From Rhodococcus rhodnii (GTDB lineage Bacteria; Actinomycetota; Actinomycetes; Mycobacteriales; Pseudonocardiaceae), in assembly GCA_000720375.1 (NCBI GenBank), contig JOAA01000004.1:1-64000 (forward strand): DNA of 64,000 nt, written 5' to 3'. Under the pieces are notes generated by a model that saw only the letters and a program-made list of their open reading frames with translations, ran no database searches and was not told the DNA's origin. Position 1 is the first letter of the stretch. Each line of letters opens with the position of its first letter. Of the stretch, positions 1 to 7,642 are shown piece after piece. The translations under genes were made by a program, and so were the position numbers.

Positions 1-1
1 A

Positions 2-1366
2 GCCGATGCCGCAGCGGCACGTTCCGCCGCCAGCAGGGCCGAAGCCGACGCCGCAGCCGCTCGTGGAGCCGCGGACCGCGCCGAAGCCGACGCCACCGCA
101 GCAGCCGCCGCAGCCGACAGCGCGCAAAAGCACGCCGACGGCGCCGCGGAAGCAGCCAAGAACGCTTACGCCGCAGCAGTCGAGGCAAGCAAAGCGGCTG
201 ACCGTGCGGAGGAAGCGGCCAGGCGAGCCGAGGAAGAGAAGCGACGGAAGGATGTGGACGCCGTCGACGGGGGTGCGTCCGGTCTCTCCGAGGACGAGAA
301 GGACATGCTCCGCTACCAAGGCGGTGACGAACTCGTCGCGCAGTACGAGGAAGCGATGGCTGCCGCCAACAAGGGCATCATCGACTTCATCAAGGAGCAC
401 GGCGGTCAGGTCCTGCTCGACATCATCGGTGTCACCGACGCCAAGAAGTGCTTCGGCGAAGGCGACATCATCAGTTGCTTGTGGACAGTGGTGAACGTCG
501 GCTCGCTGCTGCTGATCATCGCCAAGATCCCGGCGGTCTCCGCGGCGATCGGCAAGATCGCCGGTGGCCTCACCAAGTTCCTCGAAGGCGCCGCCGCGGG
601 CAAGGGCCTGATCGACCGGCTGCGCACCGGTTTGGCCAACATCAAGCGGATCCCGTGCAACTGCTTCCCAGCGGGCACACCGGTTTCGGTCGAGAACGGG
701 TCGAAACCGATCGAGCAGATCGCGATCGGCGACCGGGTGTGGGCACGCGACATCTCCACCGGACGCTCGCAACTGCGGCGTGTGGCGGGGCTGTTCAACA
801 AGCAGGCCACCGAGATGCTCACTGTCTCGGTCGGTGGCGTGAACATCGATGTCACGCCACAACACCCGTTCTGGGTCGTCGGCAAGGGCTGGGTGGACGC
901 GGGCAAGGTCGTTGTCGGCGACCAGTTCCAGTCCCTCAACGGCACCAAGCCGGTCGTCGAAGCCATCACCGCGCGGGCAGTCGCCACGACTGTCTACAAC
1001 TTCGAGGTCGAAGGCGACCACAACTACTACATCACCGACGCGCAGCTGCTCGTGCACAACTGTGACGTCAAGTCGCTGATCAAGAACGACTCCGGCCTGG
1101 TGAAGTACGCCAAGGAGGCGGGAAGCGACCAGCGGGTGCAGAAGGAGATCGACGACCTGGTCGGCAGGTTCATGGAGGGCAACAAGAACCCCGGTATCGG
1201 CACGGCCGCCCTGCAGGGCACCGGGTTGTCCTACTTGCGCGGCCGCAACGGCGGCCGGGTCTTCTTCAGGATCAACAGCGAAGGCTGCATGGAGATCGTG
1301 GCGAAGGCCAGCAAGGACAACGAAGATCAAGTGATCAACCGGTTGATGGAACTGTACGGTAGTTAG
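2..1366 (+). CDS. 3' part of polymorphic toxin: Ala-rich repeats, HINT domain, C-terminal toxin
   Basis: The frame is open from the window edge, so the gene starts upstream. About 80 visible codons encode Ala/Glu/Arg-rich helical repeats (units like AEADAAAARGAADR), typical of large secreted actinobacterial ALF-repeat toxins. A hydrophobic stretch (LLLIIAKIPAVSAAIG) follows. A pretoxin HINT domain spans about 662-1063, from the self-cleaving CFPAGTPV start to the terminal LVHNC, with the TPQHPFW block inside. After it come 100 residues of toxin tip containing GRVFFRIN and EIVAKASKDNEDQVINRL. That tip resembles a small RelE/BECR-type nuclease fold, but I cannot assign the activity. Architecture is well supported; toxin chemistry is inference. 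The next gene, 2 bp downstream, is the expected immunity gene. Confidence 0.82.
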   Translation, partial: ADAAAARSAASRAEADAAAARGAADRAEADATAAAAAADSAQKHADGAAEAAKNAYAAAVEASKAADRAEEAARRAEEEKRRKDVDAVDGGASGLSEDEKDMLRYQGGDELVAQYEEAMAAANKGIIDFIKEHGGQVLLDIIGVTDAKKCFGEGDIISCLWTVVNVGSLLLIIAKIPAVSAAIGKIAGGLTKFLEGAAAGKGLIDRLRTGLANIKRIPCNCFPAGTPVSVENGSKPIEQIAIGDRVWARDISTGRSQLRRVAGLFNKQATEMLTVSVGGVNIDVTPQHPFWVVGKGWVDAGKVVVGDQFQSLNGTKPVVEAITARAVATTVYNFEVEGDHNYYITDAQLLVHNCDVKSLIKNDSGLVKYAKEAGSDQRVQKEIDDLVGRFMEGNKNPGIGTAALQGTGLSYLRGRNGGRVFFRINSEGCMEIVAKASKDNEDQVINRLMELYGS

Positions 1367-1368
1367 CC

Positions 1369-1692
1369 GTGCACAGGATCACCACGGACAGCCTGACTTT
1401 GGAAGTCGCGCTGGGCGACGACGATCCGGCGACCGTGGCCAACGCGGACGCCTGGATCACCCTGCCCGACGGCACGAAGTGGACGGCCACCTTCCTGACC
1501 CACGCGGAGGTCGGCCGGATCATGGATCGCTGGCGGGACACGGGTGAGTGCCTCGACGGGCGGTACTTCCGAGTCGGGCCGGACCTGGTGATCATCCGTT
1601 CGCCCGGTGTGGCGGAGATGCTCGCGGTGGCCACGGAACTCGTGGCCACCGGCGAGTACACCGACGCCCTGCACCGGGTCGACGGCAGCTGA
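1369..1692 (+). CDS. putative immunity protein to the upstream HINT toxin
   Basis: A 107-residue acidic, soluble protein with no signal peptide or membrane segment, starting GTG 2 bp after the toxin stop. The spacing implies co-translation. I recognise no named domain; visible features are an N-terminal beta-rich half (DAWITLPDGTKWTATFLT) and a helical C-terminal half. The immunity role rests on position alone: polymorphic toxin genes are normally followed directly by a small cognate inhibitor. It could instead be an unrelated small protein. Confidence 0.6.
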   Translation: MHRITTDSLTLEVALGDDDPATVANADAWITLPDGTKWTATFLTHAEVGRIMDRWRDTGECLDGRYFRVGPDLVIIRSPGVAEMLAVATELVATGEYTDALHRVDGS

Positions 1693-1753
1693 TGACCCGC
1701 CCGCTCAACGAAGCCGACGGCTTGGCCGCGCTGAGGTAGCGCGGCCACCCGGC

Positions 1754-2524
1754 TCAGAACTTCGGGGCTCGCTTCTCCAGGAACGCCCGCACGCCCTCGG
1801 CGTACTCCGCGCTGTGCAAGGCCTCGTCGTACAAAGCCTGGACGCTGTCGTCCTCGTGCTCGCCGTCGGCGATGCGGTTGATGATCGTCTTGGCGCCGCG
1901 GACGCTGACCTGGGCGCGACCGGCGATCGTGTTCGCGAGTTCCTTGGCCCGCGCGTCGAGCTCCGCCGCCGGGTGCAGCTCGTTGACCATGCCGATCCGC
2001 AGTGCGGTCGCCGCGTCGATGATGTCGCCGGTGAACAGGATCTGCTTGGCCCACGCCTTGCCGACCGCGTCGACCAGCTGCTTTGTCGACTGGAAGAGGT
2101 AGACGATGCCGAGCTTGGCCGGGGGGATCCCGAACCGCGCGTTGTCCGCGGCGATCCGGATGTCGCAGGCCAGTGCGATCTCGCAGCCGCCGCCGATGCA
2201 GAAGCCGTTGATCACCGCGATGGTCGGCTTCGGGAACTCCGCGATCGCGCGTTCGGCACTGTGCACAGCGTCGCCGTAGCGGGCCGCGTCCTCCGCGGTC
2301 GCCCGGAGCGTCTCGAACTCGCTGATGTCAGCGCCCGCCGAGAAGTGCTCATCGCCCTGGATCAGCAACACTCTGACGGCGTCATCCAGCGACTCGAGCA
2401 GGCCAGGGATCGCCGACCACATGTCCAGACTCATCGCGTTGCGCTTGTCCGGCCGGTCGATGGTCAACGTCGCCACGGCGCCGGCCGTCTCCACCTTCAC
2501 ATGCACCCGACTATCCGACCACAC
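1754..2524 (-). CDS. enoyl-CoA hydratase/isomerase (crotonase) family protein
   Basis: A 256-residue single-domain crotonase. The N-terminus has the beta-strand TLTIDRPDKRNAMS, the first oxyanion-hole segment is HFSAGADISEF, and the second is GFCIGGGCEIALACDIRIA. The second catalytic Glu position near FGIPPAKLGIVY holds Pro/Lys rather than the usual PE, so a true hydratase reaction is uncertain. The C-terminus EKRAPKF is typical of the family. It probably acts on an acyl-CoA in fatty-acid or amino-acid catabolism. Start: ATG at 2524; an in-frame GTG six codons downstream is possible. It is divergent from the lipoprotein gene with only 23 bp between. Confidence 0.88.
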   Translation of the reverse strand: MWSDSRVHVKVETAGAVATLTIDRPDKRNAMSLDMWSAIPGLLESLDDAVRVLLIQGDEHFSAGADISEFETLRATAEDAARYGDAVHSAERAIAEFPKPTIAVINGFCIGGGCEIALACDIRIAADNARFGIPPAKLGIVYLFQSTKQLVDAVGKAWAKQILFTGDIIDAATALRIGMVNELHPAAELDARAKELANTIAGRAQVSVRGAKTIINRIADGEHEDDSVQALYDEALHSAEYAEGVRAFLEKRAPKF

Positions 2525-2547
2525 AAAAACCGGACAATGATCGGCGC

Positions 2548-3768
2548 ATGCTGTTCATCATGCGACGAATCGGCGTGCTCCTCGTCACACTGACGGCCCT
2601 CTCTGCCTGCACAGAGTCCTCAGCGGGCAGAGTTCCGCCACCGACCGGCGCGGGGAACGGCCAGCCGAGCACGCCGCAGGAGGCGCAGGCGCCCGCCATG
2701 AAGATCGAGACCGTCGCGGGCGACCTCGAGCACGGCTGGGACATCGGCTTCCTGCCGGACGGCAAGGTCCTGGTCAGCCAGCGGCCCGGCAAGCTGGCGC
2801 TGCTGTCGTCCACGCAGCCCGGCGCGACCGTCACGCAGGTCCAGGCCGATTTCAGCGACGTGCTCGCGGTCGGCGAAGGCGGCCTGATGGGCATGGTGCT
2901 CGACCCGGACTTCGCCACGAACCGCGAGTTCATCACGTGCCAGACATACAAGGAGAACGGCCAGGCGGTGGACGTCCGGCTGATCCGCTGGCGGCTCTCG
3001 CCGGACGGGCAGAGCGCGCAACGCGTCAACGTGATGCTCTCGGGCCTGCCGGTCGCACGCGGCGGCAGGCACTCCGGCTGCCGTCCGACCATCGCCCCTG
3101 ACGGTGCCCTGCTCGTCGGTACCGGTGACACGGCTCGTCCCGCGTACCCGCAGGACCGCACGAACCTCGGCGGCAAGGTCCTCCGGCTGGACGTCAAGAC
3201 CGGTGGCCCCGCGCCGGGCAACCCGTTCGCGAGCTCCCAGAACCCCAACGAGCAGCGGGTTTACACCTACGGCCATCGCAACGTGCAAGGCGTCGCGATC
3301 CGCCCGACCAGCCAGCAGATCATCACCGCCGAGCACGGGCCGGACAAGAACGACGAGATCAACATCGAGTACGCGGGCAAGAACTACGGCTGGGATCCGT
3401 CCCAAGGCGGGACCGTGAACAGCTACGACGAAGACGTCCCGATGACCGACCTGCAGCGATTCCCGGACGCGGTGCCCGCGCTGTGGGAGTCCGGCGAGCG
3501 CACCGAGGCGGTGTGCGCGGCGACGTTCCTCGACGGCCCGCAATGGGGCTCCTTCAACGGCTCGCTTGTGGTGACCGCTTTGAAGGGCTCGAAACTCCTG
3601 CTGTTCAAGATGGACGACACGGGCAAGGTCCAGTCCGTCTCGGTGCCGCCGGAGTTCGACGACGACTGGGGCAGGCTGCGTGCCGCGCGGCAGGGCCCGG
3701 ACGGCGCCCTGTACGTGACCACGTCCAATGGATCCGACGACAAGCTGCTGCGCGTCACCCTAGGGTGA
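2548..3768 (+). CDS. lipoprotein, soluble glucose/sorbosone dehydrogenase-like (PQQ-type beta-propeller)
   Basis: A 406-residue protein with a lipoprotein signal: MRRIGVLLVTLTALSAC, lipobox LSAC, Cys at about residue 21. It should be exported and lipid-anchored. The mature part is a six-bladed propeller of the glucose/sorbosone dehydrogenase family: DLEHGWDIGFLPDGKVLVSQ, GEGGLMGMVLDPDF, GGRHSGCRPTIAPDGALLVGTGD, GHRNVQGVAI, AEHGPDKNDEIN and NYGWDP. The family oxidises aldose sugars with PQQ and Ca2+; many actinobacterial members have unproven substrates. Its stop lies 4 bp before the acyl-CoA ligase, so the two may be co-transcribed. Confidence 0.88.
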   Translation: MLFIMRRIGVLLVTLTALSACTESSAGRVPPPTGAGNGQPSTPQEAQAPAMKIETVAGDLEHGWDIGFLPDGKVLVSQRPGKLALLSSTQPGATVTQVQADFSDVLAVGEGGLMGMVLDPDFATNREFITCQTYKENGQAVDVRLIRWRLSPDGQSAQRVNVMLSGLPVARGGRHSGCRPTIAPDGALLVGTGDTARPAYPQDRTNLGGKVLRLDVKTGGPAPGNPFASSQNPNEQRVYTYGHRNVQGVAIRPTSQQIITAEHGPDKNDEINIEYAGKNYGWDPSQGGTVNSYDEDVPMTDLQRFPDAVPALWESGERTEAVCAATFLDGPQWGSFNGSLVVTALKGSKLLLFKMDDTGKVQSVSVPPEFDDDWGRLRAARQGPDGALYVTTSNGSDDKLLRVTLG

Positions 3769-3772
3769 GCGC

Positions 3773-5137
3773 ATGTCCTTTCCCGATGCGGTTTTCGCCG
3801 CGCTGCGCACTGAGCCGTCGAAGATCGCCGTCGAGCACGGCACACGCGAGGTCACCAAGACCGAACTGCTCAACCTGACCAGCCGGATCGCCGCCGGGAT
3901 GCGGGCGGCCGGGGTCAAACGCGGCTCGGGTGTCGCGATGATCACCGAGGTGACGCCCGAGGCCCTTGCGGCGTACCTCGCCGCGTGGGCGTTGGGTGCC
4001 CGAGTTGTCGGGATTCGTCCGGGGTTCAGCGACAAGCAACTCGACCACATCCTCAGTGACGGTCTGGACCTGATCGTCACGGACGCGAAGCTGCCTGCCC
4101 TTTTGGACACCGAAGATGAGCCCTTGATCCTCACTTCGCGGCCGGATGACGTGGCCCGGTTGGTCTATACCAGCGGCAGCACTGGTCTACCCAAGGCGTG
4201 CGCACAGACATATCAGGCGCTCGCCGACCACTACTCGTGGAACCCCGACAACTGGGATGCCGCGACCGCTTCGCAGGCCGCGGCGTGCGACCGGTACTTG
4301 CTGTTCGGCAGTCTGGCAAGCGTTGTCGTACAGGACTATCTGGCGTTGTGCCTGCTGCACGGCGGAACCGCGGTCATACCGTTGGAGATCCGGTTCCCCG
4401 ACGTGTTGGCCGACCTGCGGATCACGTTCACCATCATGAACGTGCCGCGGCTGTACGCAATACTGGATTCGTTGCGGGACAACCCAATCGACCTCAGCTG
4501 CCTACGCGGCATGCTTGTCGCCGGATCACCGCTGGCGCCACATCGCTTGCAGGAAGCCATGTCTCTCATCGGCCCGGTGATTCACCACGCATACGGCCAA
4601 AGCGAGACGAACGCTCTGACGGTCGCCACGCCCGCCGAGATTCTGGCGGGACGGGTTGACACAGTCGGAAAACCGCAGGGCGGCGTGGAAGTCGAGATCC
4701 GCGACGGTGAAGTGTGGGCGCGTAACCCGTGGATGATGCGGGAGTATTGGGAAAACCCCGACGAGACAGCAGAGGTGCTCGTCGATGGCTGGATCCGGAC
4801 ACGGGATCTCGGCTCGCTGCGTGACGGGTATCTGTATTTGACCGGACGCGCACGGGATGTCGTGATCGTCAACGGATATCCGGTGTACGCCGGGCCGATC
4901 GAACGGGTGCTGGCCAGTCATCCTGACGTGGACCAGGCTTACGTGCTCGGCCCGGACGAAGTGCTGCACGCGTTCGTGATTCCGGTCGCCGGCAAAGAAC
5001 CCCCGGTGGCCGAACTGTCCACTTTGGTGCGTGACGAGCTCGGCCCGGACAGCGTGCCGTCGACGATCACGTTCATCTCCGAAGTGCCGGTGGCGGCGAG
5101 CGGAAAGCCGAACAAGCAGGCCCTGCTGGACGGCTAG
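3773..5137 (+). CDS. AMP-dependent acyl-CoA synthetase/ligase
   Basis: A 454-residue ANL-superfamily enzyme, compact for an acyl-CoA ligase. The P-loop-like motif LVYTSGSTGLPKACA lies near residue 127, A5 is HHAYGQSETN, A7/A8 are DGWIRTRDLGSLRDGYLYLTGRARD, and the C-terminal catalytic Lys is in PVAASGKPNKQALL. It should adenylate a carboxylic acid and transfer it to CoA or a carrier; the substrate is not evident. It starts 4 bp after the sugar-dehydrogenase-like lipoprotein and has a good reading frame to the stop. Confidence 0.9.
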   Translation: MSFPDAVFAALRTEPSKIAVEHGTREVTKTELLNLTSRIAAGMRAAGVKRGSGVAMITEVTPEALAAYLAAWALGARVVGIRPGFSDKQLDHILSDGLDLIVTDAKLPALLDTEDEPLILTSRPDDVARLVYTSGSTGLPKACAQTYQALADHYSWNPDNWDAATASQAAACDRYLLFGSLASVVVQDYLALCLLHGGTAVIPLEIRFPDVLADLRITFTIMNVPRLYAILDSLRDNPIDLSCLRGMLVAGSPLAPHRLQEAMSLIGPVIHHAYGQSETNALTVATPAEILAGRVDTVGKPQGGVEVEIRDGEVWARNPWMMREYWENPDETAEVLVDGWIRTRDLGSLRDGYLYLTGRARDVVIVNGYPVYAGPIERVLASHPDVDQAYVLGPDEVLHAFVIPVAGKEPPVAELSTLVRDELGPDSVPSTITFISEVPVAASGKPNKQALLDG

Positions 5138-5341
5138 ACCGCGATCACAACAGGTCACCAGAAGCCAGCATTCCCTTGTTTCATGGCACCTTCATGCCAC
5201 GCGACAGCAACCCCCTTTTGCTGCAAAGCTTCCCTCGAACGGAGTACGTTCGACCTTGTTGGTTCAAGCTTCAACTGCTTCCCCTACCGCACAAGCGGGA
5301 AGCACCCACAGGGATCACCACAGCACGAGGGGCAGACCGAG

Positions 5342-5494
5342 ATGGCCAAGCACGCAGCAGGACCAGGGGCACCGGCGTTCAAGATCACCGCGGCCGACCG
5401 CGACCACCCGCCGAAGCACAGCAAGGAAGACCGCAAGCCCGAGCTGATGCGCGTGGTCATCGACGTCAAGAACGGCCTCAAGCGGGCTAGCTGA
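5342..5494 (+). CDS. small basic protein of unknown function
   Basis: A 50-residue hydrophilic protein (start MAKHAAGPG, end VIDVKNGLKRAS) with no Cys and no membrane segment. The ATG is preceded by a purine-rich GAGGGGCAG at ribosome-binding distance. A longer in-frame start at 5183 would add Cys-rich sequence unlike normal coding DNA here, so I prefer the short form. No function assigned. It faces the TetR gene tail to tail with 7 bp between. Confidence 0.5.
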   Translation: MAKHAAGPGAPAFKITAADRDHPPKHSKEDRKPELMRVVIDVKNGLKRAS

Positions 5495-5501
5495 ACGCCG
5501 G

Positions 5502-6134
5502 TCAGCGGCGCACCTTGGGCTTGTGCTCCAAATGGGACAATCCATTCCACGCCAGGTTCACCAGGTGCGCCGCCACATCGGCCTTACGCGGCTTCCGGAC
5601 GTCCAGCCACCACTGCCCGGTCAAAGCCACCATGCCGACCAGAGCCTGGGCATACAGACCCGCCAACTTGGCTTCATAACCACGACTGCTGAAGTGCACA
5701 CCGAGAATGTGCTCGACATGGCTGGCGATGTCCGACAGCAGGCTTGAGAACGTCCCCGTCGAACTCGCGACGGGCGAATCACGAACCAGGATCCGGAATC
5801 CGTCGGTCGACGTGTCCACGTAGTCCAGCAGCGCCATCGCCGCGTGCTCAAGCAGTGTCCGCGGATGCATGTCCTCGGACAAAGATTCCGTGATCGCCGA
5901 CAACAGCTGGTCCATCTCGCGGTCGACGACCACCGCGTAGATGCCTTCCTTGCCGCCGAAGTGCTCGTACACCACCGGCTTGCTCACTCCGGCGCGATGC
6001 GCGATCTCCTCAACCGACGCGCCGTCGAAACCCTTCTCGGCGAACAACGCCCGGGCGACGTCGAGCAGTTGCCGCCGACGCTGGGTTCCGGTCATCCGCA
6101 CCCGCGCCGGCGGTTCTGCTCCGTTACTTCTCAC
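5502..6134 (-). CDS. TetR/AcrR-family transcriptional regulator, likely repressor of the desaturase
   Basis: A 210-residue regulator. The N-terminal HTH is classic TetR: RRRQLLDVARALFAEKGF, then ASVEEIAHRAGVSKPVVYEHFGGKEGIY at about residues 15-60. The rest is the helical ligand-binding domain. It lies 32 bp downstream of the fatty-acid desaturase on the same strand, so they form one unit transcribed from the promoter near 7.18 kb, where a palindromic site sits. That arrangement suggests an acyl-CoA-sensing autorepressor of membrane unsaturation. The DNA-binding role is solid; the ligand is inference. Confidence 0.9.
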   Translation of the reverse strand: MRSNGAEPPARVRMTGTQRRRQLLDVARALFAEKGFDGASVEEIAHRAGVSKPVVYEHFGGKEGIYAVVVDREMDQLLSAITESLSEDMHPRTLLEHAAMALLDYVDTSTDGFRILVRDSPVASSTGTFSSLLSDIASHVEHILGVHFSSRGYEAKLAGLYAQALVGMVALTGQWWLDVRKPRKADVAAHLVNLAWNGLSHLEHKPKVRR

Positions 6135-6166
6135 CCGGACACACTAGGCCAATCCGGCGACCCTGC

Positions 6167-7132
6167 TCAGTCCTTGCCCACGGCCAACCGGGCCAGACGC
6201 TGCTGGGTCGGCCAGCGCACGTCGTAGACCCAGCCGAGCTTCTCGAAGATCCAGATCACCCGCGCCGAGATGTCGATCTGGCCGCGTTGCACGCCGTGCC
6301 GCGCACACGTGGGGTCGGCGTGGTGCAGGTTGTGCCACGACTCGCCGCCGGACAGGATCGCCAGCGGCCAGAAGTTCGCCGCCTTGTCACGGCTCTTGAA
6401 CGGCCGTTCGCCGATCATGTGGCAGATCGAGTTGGTCGACCAGGTGATGTGGTGCAGGATCGCGACCCGCACGAAACCGGCCCAGAAGAACGCCGTCAGC
6501 GCGCCCCACCACGACATCGTGATCAACCCGCCGAGCACCGCGGGCAGCACGAACGTCAGCGTGGTGAACACCACAAAGAGCTTGTTGACCCGCACGAGGT
6601 CCTTGTCGGCCATCAGGTCAGGGGCGAACCGCTGCTTGTTGGTCACCGACCGCTCGAAGATCCAGCCCATGTGCGCGTGCCAGAAACCCTTGGCCAGCGC
6701 CCACGGCGAGGTGCCGAACAGCCACGGCGAGTGCGGATCGCCGTCCCGGTCGGAGAACGCGTGGTGACGGCGGTGGTCGGCGACCCACGTGATCGGCGGG
6801 GACTGCACCGCCATGCTGCCCATGACCGCCAGCAGGATCCGTGTCCCGCGCTTGGCCTTGAACGAGTTGTGGGTGAACAGCCGGTGGTAGCCCACCGTGA
6901 CGCCCAGCAGCGTGATCCAGTAGAACGCCACCGCCAGCACGACGTCCACCCAGGTCAACCCCCAGCCCCAGGCAAGCGGGACAGCCGCGATCAGCGCTGC
7001 GAACGGCAGCAGGATGAACACGTACACCGCGATCTGTGTCGCCATGTTCCGCTGGCCCTCGAAGAGCGGCTTCGGGCCCTTGTCGTCCGCCGCCGACTCC
7101 TCGCTCTTGTCGAGGGTTGTTGTCATTCGCAC
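6167..7132 (-). CDS. acyl-CoA/fatty-acid delta-9-type desaturase, membrane bound
   Basis: A 321-residue integral-membrane di-iron desaturase. The three histidine boxes are all present: HRLFTH (near 95), DHRRHHAFSD (near 130) and WHNLHHADP (near 270). Hydrophobic segments include YVFILLPFAALIAAVPLA and VVLAVAFYWITLLG. The family inserts a cis double bond, usually delta-9, in acyl-CoA or lipid-bound acyl chains, using ferredoxin- or oxidoreductase-supplied electrons. It is first gene of a two-gene operon with the TetR regulator and has the palindromic operator directly upstream. Confidence 0.93.
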   Translation of the reverse strand: MRMTTTLDKSEESAADDKGPKPLFEGQRNMATQIAVYVFILLPFAALIAAVPLAWGWGLTWVDVVLAVAFYWITLLGVTVGYHRLFTHNSFKAKRGTRILLAVMGSMAVQSPPITWVADHRRHHAFSDRDGDPHSPWLFGTSPWALAKGFWHAHMGWIFERSVTNKQRFAPDLMADKDLVRVNKLFVVFTTLTFVLPAVLGGLITMSWWGALTAFFWAGFVRVAILHHITWSTNSICHMIGERPFKSRDKAANFWPLAILSGGESWHNLHHADPTCARHGVQRGQIDISARVIWIFEKLGWVYDVRWPTQQRLARLAVGKD

Positions 7133-7160
7133 ACCTCACGCGTGACTTAGGTCAGCCTTA

Positions 7161-7191
7161 CCTACGATGTCGTAACTTACGACAGGGTAGG
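7161..7191. promoter_or_regulatory. palindromic operator upstream of the desaturase-TetR operon
   Basis: Two nested inverted repeats share one centre at 7176: inner arms GTCGTAA and TTACGAC around a single C (7169-7183), outer arms CCTAC (7161-7165) and GTAGG (7187-7191). It lies 29 bp upstream of the desaturase start, where a repressor would block initiation. The partner is most likely the operon's own TetR protein (inference). Confidence 0.75.
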
Positions 7192-7382
7192 TTGCCTGCG
7201 CCCCGGCGCGCCACCCTGCGGACCGTAATTTCGATCGCCCTACCACTACTGACAACTACCCACATGTGACGCTGCTAACGCCCGTTCGGGTAGTGCCCGA
7301 GAACAAATTCCACCGGGTGTCTGTCGCTCGCCCACCCCACTCGTGCGACGATGTCCAACCGTGAGCCCTCACCGGCTCTCAC

Positions 7383-7453
7383 TCCGCCGTGGTGTAAAGG
7401 CAGCACCTCAGATTTTGGTTCTGATGGTCCAGGTTCGATCCCTGGCGGCGGAG
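7383..7453 (+). tRNA. tRNA-Gln (anticodon UUG)
   Basis: A 71-nt cloverleaf is readable by eye: acceptor stem TCCGCCG/CGGCGGA, anticodon stem TCAGA/TCTGA enclosing loop TTTTGGT with anticodon TTG, and T-arm CCAGG-TTCGATC-CCTGG. The discriminator is G; CCA is not encoded. No integrated element abuts this tRNA. Confidence 0.93.
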
Positions 7454-7642
7454 CGGTCAAGCTGAACAAGGGTTGTATGGGCAGGGGGTGCACCGCTGCG
7501 CAACGAGTCGGACGAGGAGCACCCGCCCGCGCTGGATGAGAAGTCCGACGCGTGGCTGGTCGGTCGCGCCAGTGAGCTGCTGGCGATCACGCAGAGCGCG
7601 GGACTTGCCGAGCAGGTCCAGAACGTCGACGAGGTCGACCAC

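Noticed and set aside
7383..7453. tRNA-Gln as the prophage attachment site
   Set aside because: No phage genes or duplicated tRNA end are adjacent; att sequences are clearly in the ABC-F gene.
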